From Panulirus ornatus (Eukaryota > Arthropoda > Malacostraca > Decapoda > Palinuridae): a stretch of DNA of 64,000 nucleotides. The notes below the pieces were generated by a model, which searched no databases, had not been told where the DNA came from, and was given only the letters and a program-made list of their open reading frames with translations. The DNA lies in NCBI RefSeq assembly GCF_036320965.1, contig NC_092271.1, positions 25,323,536 through 25,387,535 on the forward strand, read 5' to 3'. The first letter of the stretch is position 1. Every line of letters starts with the position of its first letter. Made by a program: the position numbers and the translations under genes. Shown piece by piece: positions 59,304 through 64,000 of this stretch.

Positions 59304-62300
59304 CACAAAGAGATAATCACACACAAACATACCCCGCTGTTCCTTGTCCATAATCACAATGGCATGACATCCCATAGCCCAGTACCCCACTGTGACCATC
59401 GCAAGTTACGAAAAATTCTTCGTAAATCCTGTGGAAGTGTTGTCTGAAATACCCTACCCCTTAGAAAAATACTACAGTACCAAAATCATTTTTTCATTCA
59501 TCTAATTCAATTTATACCAATAATAGCCTAGCCAAAGTTAACGTGTAAGACTTGTTCATGCATGGTATACTTATGACTCAAATATCCTAATGAAGTCCGG
59601 TGAAAATGAAGTCCAAAATATCTTTGCAACGATGGCCGTTATAGGGGATAGGCATGTAATTTCCTGACTACCATGGCTTTTTCTTTCCGGCAAAATCTCT
59701 CCCAGATGCCACAGTTTCAACACAAGACGCAGTGCCCCAACAGTACAATGAAATCTGCGAACTCACACTTATGTATCTGGAATTCCAGCTATGGCGAATG
59801 CAGTTCGAAGTTATGACCAAATGTTGTCACACAACCAGACAAAACAAAATTAAATCACTGCGAGGTTATCGCAAACAGCCTGACGTAACTGTGCATACCA
59901 CCAAAATCATGAAACACAAAACTACGAACTTTTTTCAAGCTGACTCACAAACATCTCTCGGCATCCTTACGACGCTAAGCAACATTTATAAAAATAAGTG
60001 TTCTTGGCGTTCTGAAAGCACCACATTGAACGCACACATTCACGAGGCTGTGAACGCAGCAGGCACAACGGAACGCACATTATCCAAATTGTGAACGCAG
60101 TCGTGTCCCGCTAATGAAAGCTGATAACTGCTCTGGTGTCGAGTTACAGAGCGATGGTTGAGCGGTGTGGGGCGTGCACTGGGGACGCCAGCTAACGCTA
60201 GACCATTACACACTTTACGTTAGGCCTACACCACAACGCATCTAGTGCACTGACGTTAAGATCTGGGATGTCAGAATGCAGCTGTAAAAGTCTTCGTTAC
60301 AGGAAATGCAGTCCTAAAATTGGGCGAATGGACTGTAATCACTATTTTCACACAAACATTCAAAATTCCACTCGAAAAAGCAATATATACCTATAGCCGA
60401 CCTGGCCCTCTAAGATTCAACTTGCTCATCGTACTACTATCAAATCCGAATTACCAACTATCAGATGAGCACATATACCAATCTTAAATTAACTCAAATA
60501 ATTCGGTAAAATTTGGCATACGAGGTTATATAATCCAACGGATGTTGAACTAAGTAATGAAACTAAATCAGCCAATGGAATACCACAATATCGACTGAAA
60601 AGGCATCATTAGTTGCTTTTACAAATAATTCTAACTCTACATTCAACAAGGCTGCTTTCCTGACACATAAGGCAGGAACATGCCCATGCATTACCAAGAT
60701 TTACACAAAATATGCAATCTCATACTCTTTAACTCCCTTGCATATTTCTCTGAACTTTTTTTTTTCCATTTTTAATCAAAAGGTACACACTTCACATGTA
60801 AATGGCTAGCAGTTCCAGATTTAAGTGTAAGTAGATGTAAACAAACTCGGATCACTGTCCAGATTAAGGGCAGACAAAATTATAGTTCCAAGAGAAAAAA
60901 TCTAAAGCGTTTTTAGGTCCACTATGACTTTTCATGCAATATGTACCATGAATAAATCATATATGAAAATGACCACTGAAAAATCAATTGATTTCGTAAT
61001 AATTTTACAAAAAAAAAGTCTCTTACATGACCTTTGGCTTCCCTTTGAAAAGTTAATATAGGGATCTCCTCTCAAGAACACACACACACACACAAAATAG
61101 ATGGCTTTATACACGTTCTCCACATGCAAGTTTATTTCTAAATCAACTAAATTTTCAACTGCGGGTATAACAATACAAAATCGTTTGTTGTGGAAAATAC
61201 AAGCAATCTATTACGTTTTACATCTATGGTTTTGTAATGTATAATCCACAAGGTAGGAAGAGATTCTGCCTTAGTTCACCTGGAGTACAAGTCCTCTAAA
61301 GTAGATGCATCTTTCAATCTACTACATAGTTAGTCCAAAAGATCTACAACTACTAAAACTGTGGTTAGTTACGATATCGGAACTTCATGGTTCTCATTAA
61401 AGAATATATGTTAGTATGGGTTTGGGTTAGGTTAGGAAAAATGTCACTGCTTACGATCCAGAACCTCAACATGCTAGTTAGTTTAAGTTAGGGTAAGCTG
61501 GAGGGAAAACAATGTTTGGCTTCAGTTTCGATATCGTACAATAATAATAATGACCTGCGTGAGCAAGTCAGCTGCTTCATAATTACTTCTAAGAGTTACC
61601 TTGAGAAGCACTAGAAACTGGTAAACACGGCCTTTTAACAATTCGTAAAATCATAATAACATTTCAACTAAGAAACATAACTACATCATCTGTGCCAACT
61701 TAAAATGATGACCAAACACAGTAACAATAACTATACTTCAAGTGAACCAAAGATTTACCAACACGTAATATCTTTTTAAACCCATCCACCCTCACACCAG
61801 CGGATTATCATCACCGCTATTCAACTTAATTGCGAGGATTGGTCACACCTACCTATAATCACCAAGCACTTCATCTTGATCAATTGGGGTTCATCCAGAG
61901 GGAGAATTTATGCCTATTTAAAGTGGAGTTTTGATCCCGTTTCCGTCCGCGGTCCACTGGAGCCTTGCCACGTGTGTGCCCCAACCTGTTGTCTTGCCTG
62001 AGGCTGCCGACCGCCACCCCACCTACCCCTCACACAGTTACACCATACCCTCTAAAAACTCATCAATTTATTCATTAAATACATGTCAATTTGCACTGTT
62101 CTAGGAACAATTAGCTTTGACTTTTATCGCACGCATTTCTTGACATTCTCTTTTTGACTCGACATAGTTTTTTCGTGCCTGGAATAAATAGATATTGAGA
62201 GAGCACACGGCAGCCGATGGCATAGCAACCTGTGGCTCGGGGTATTACTGCCATAACCGTTTATTTTCTTGGCATATTCTCCCCCTGTCTACCTTCACCA

Positions 62301-62700
62301 TCAAACCTCCTCGTGACACGGATCTACTTCGATGTTGTGTTGCCATGCTCACGTCACACGAGCGGCCCGAGAACTGTGATTATAAATCGTAAATCATAAA
62401 TCATTACATAATATTTCGATTCATTGGTTATGCTCATTACAGGGCGCAGGTAGGCGTTGCTTGGGATATGACGGCGACAGCTCAGATTTCTCGTTACCCA
62501 TGAAAATATGGAGCGTTTATATATCGACTTTAAATCACTGATTTCGGTTAAGAGATGGTTAAAGCGTATACGAGAACAGTGTCAGTAAACCATTACGGGT
62601 AATATTATATGGTGAATCCGTTAAGGTATATAGGTGAAAACGTGTTCCGTACGGTTACAAAAACAATTACGGGAATTATTGTAATGTTATTTTCTCCGAG
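59301..62700. other. Intergenic, nothing recognised
   Basis: The longest open frame is 120 codons on + (59732-60094) with no recognisable domain or clear splice context. A short ttaggttagg motif lies at about 61428. I see no gene I can support. Confidence 0.35.
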
Positions 62701-62703
62701 AAC

Positions 62704-62707
<4 letters not shown>

Positions 62708-62770
<63 letters not shown>
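62708..62770. repeat. (AT)n microsatellite
   Basis: AT tract. Confidence 0.97.
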
Positions 62771-62772
<2 letters not shown>

Positions 62773-62895
62773 AGAGACCATTAGGAAAGAGAAACGGGAA
62801 TCCTTAGCGCTTTCATGTATTACCACATCTTCAAAGAACTAATTACTCGTGTTTCCTCTTCCTCGTGTGCTTCCGCATTTGTAAAGTTGTGATTT

Positions 62896-62899
<4 letters not shown>

Positions 62900-62969
<70 letters not shown>
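62900..62969. repeat. (AT)n microsatellite
   Basis: AT tract at the 5' edge of a short LINE-end repeat. Confidence 0.97.
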
Positions 62970-62973
<4 letters not shown>

Positions 62974-63208
62974 GGGGATAGGGGAGAAAGAATGCTTCCC
63001 ACGTATTCCCTGCGTGTCGTAGAAGGCTACTACTAAAAGGGAAGGGAGCGGGGGGGCTGGAAATCCTCCCCTCTTGTTTTTTTGTTTTTTTTTTCTCAAA
63101 GGAGGAACAGAGAAGGGGGTCAGATGAGGATATTCCCTCAAAGGCCCAGTCCTCTGTTCTTAACGCTACCTCGCTAACGCGGGAAATGGCGAACAGTATG
63201 AAAGAAAA

Positions 63209-63209
<1 letters not shown>
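62970..63209 (+). mobile_element. Short LINE-end repeat, full copy 3
   Basis: ccctggggataggggagaaa head, gcgtgtcgtagaaggctac, ggctggaaatcctcccctc, ctacctcgctaacgcgggaa and gcgaacagtatgaaag tail, flanked by AT tracts on both sides. Same structure as 36698-36937 but outside the LINE array. Confidence 0.85.

Positions 63210-63278
<69 letters not shown>
63210..63278. repeat. (AT)n microsatellite
   Basis: AT tract at the 3' edge of the short repeat. Confidence 0.97.
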
Positions 63279-63280
<2 letters not shown>

Positions 63281-63600
63281 GCAAGCTCAAACATATATGC
63301 ATAATAAGCAACCACTCGTAACCTCCTACTTAACATGCATAGACAAGGCCACTCCCTAAGAGAACCACGCATCTTCCCAGTGACGTGTACACACACACAC
63401 ATATCGTCAGCAACATACGTTGTTGGTAAACACAAATGACAACTGAGCTGACCGTCTTGTGCCTTGGGGTGACCACCGTTTTCTCACACTTTCCAGACGT
63501 TTTCGTTACCTTTACGATACGCTTTAAAATGGATGACATTTTTTTTTTTCTTGCCTTGTTAAGCACGAAGTCAGAAGCCTTGAGACGTATGTACGTCCAT

Positions 63601-63769
63601 TGAGCACGACCTAAGGAGGCCTTGAGCACGATTTTAGGAACCATGAGCACGACGGTTCGGTCCTTGAACACGACGTTATGAGCCTTAAGCACGACGGTAC
63701 GAACCTTGAGCACGACAGTACGACCCTTGAGCACGACACTACAAGCCTTGAGCGAGACGGTATGACTCA
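63601..63769. repeat. 21-bp minisatellite, 8 copies, abutting a splice donor
   Basis: Units starting tgagcacgac at 63601, 63623, 63644, 63665, 63686, 63707, 63728 and 63749 (period 21, first step 22). The last unit contains the minus-strand donor of the adjacent exon (GT at 63770-63769). It is translatable as 7-residue repeats on both strands but looks intronic. Confidence 0.9.
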
Positions 63770-63770
63770 C

Positions 63771-63979
63771 TTCAGGGCTCCAGCACCCGCCTTTGGTACG
63801 TTCAGGTATTTGGATCTGTCGAGGTCTTCGAAGCCATCAAACAGTTGGAAGTCTGGGTGATCCCTGGCGAAGACGTTCTTGGCGAAGTCCCGGAACAGAC
63901 TGAGGGCTATGGACTTCTTCAGGTCCTCCAGCTTAGCTTTCTGAAGCTCTTCCTCCGTCTCCACCTCTTCCTCGGCCAT
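63771..63979 (-). CDS. Probable first coding exon of an unrecognised gene
   Basis: Minus-strand frame MAEEEVETEEELQKAKLEDL, KKSIALSLFRDFAKNVFARD, HPDFQLFDGFEDLDRSKYLN, VPKAGAGAL, then donor aa|gtgagt in phase 2. The ATG has a good context (cgcgaaATGG). The seven codons visible upstream contain no stop, so the start is not proven. The N-terminus is acidic and probably helical, with no signal peptide, so the product is likely intracellular. The remainder should lie to the left on minus, but I found no second exon in the window. Function unknown. Confidence 0.55.
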
Positions 63980-64000
63980 TTCGCGATGAGCGTTACTCTT

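Overview
The window is eukaryotic nuclear DNA. It has short coding exons with GT..AG introns, many long AT, CT and CA microsatellites, and stacks of non-LTR retrotransposon copies. A Dscam-family receptor gene places it in a metazoan. The repeat landscape and the Dscam tail motifs suggest an arthropod, most likely a decapod crustacean; this is inference, and I cannot name a species.

Left part (1-22,200, + strand): the 3' half of a Dscam-like cell-surface receptor. Fifteen exons join in frame from 678 to a TAA at 20506-20508. They encode 1,051 complete residues in the order FN1 (second half), FN2, FN3, FN4, Ig10, FN5, FN6, transmembrane helix, cytoplasmic tail. Ig1-9 and any hypervariable exon arrays would lie before position 1. 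The introns hold minisatellites, SINE-like elements, a pair of GATA-tailed element ends and AT tracts.

Middle part (22,900-46,450): a dense pile of one non-LTR retrotransposon family (APE-type endonuclease plus reverse transcriptase, about 3.5 kb, RTE-like). It includes one near-full-length copy on + (31,530-35,065). At least six mostly 5'-truncated copies lie on the minus strand between 35,115 and 46,445, and decayed copies lie on the left. A unit of about 3.7 kb, made of two truncated LINEs and a short repeat, is duplicated in tandem almost perfectly. The short repeat looks like a non-autonomous derivative that keeps only the two ends of the LINE.

The array from about 30.4 to 48.3 kb sits inside the last intron of a second gene on the minus strand (50525 to 30159). 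I assembled that gene from four exons that join in frame. It encodes a 410-residue Ser/Thr-rich, mucin-like type I membrane protein with a PPxY motif and a possible C-terminal PDZ ligand. It is convergent with the Dscam gene. I do not recognise its family.

Right part (50.5-64 kb): mostly non-coding, with many microsatellites, a dispersed 21-bp minisatellite, a 63-bp tandem repeat and one more short LINE-end repeat. At the right edge, on the minus strand, is the likely first coding exon of a third gene, an acidic N-terminus I do not recognise. No rRNA, standard tRNA, CRISPR or prokaryotic features were seen.
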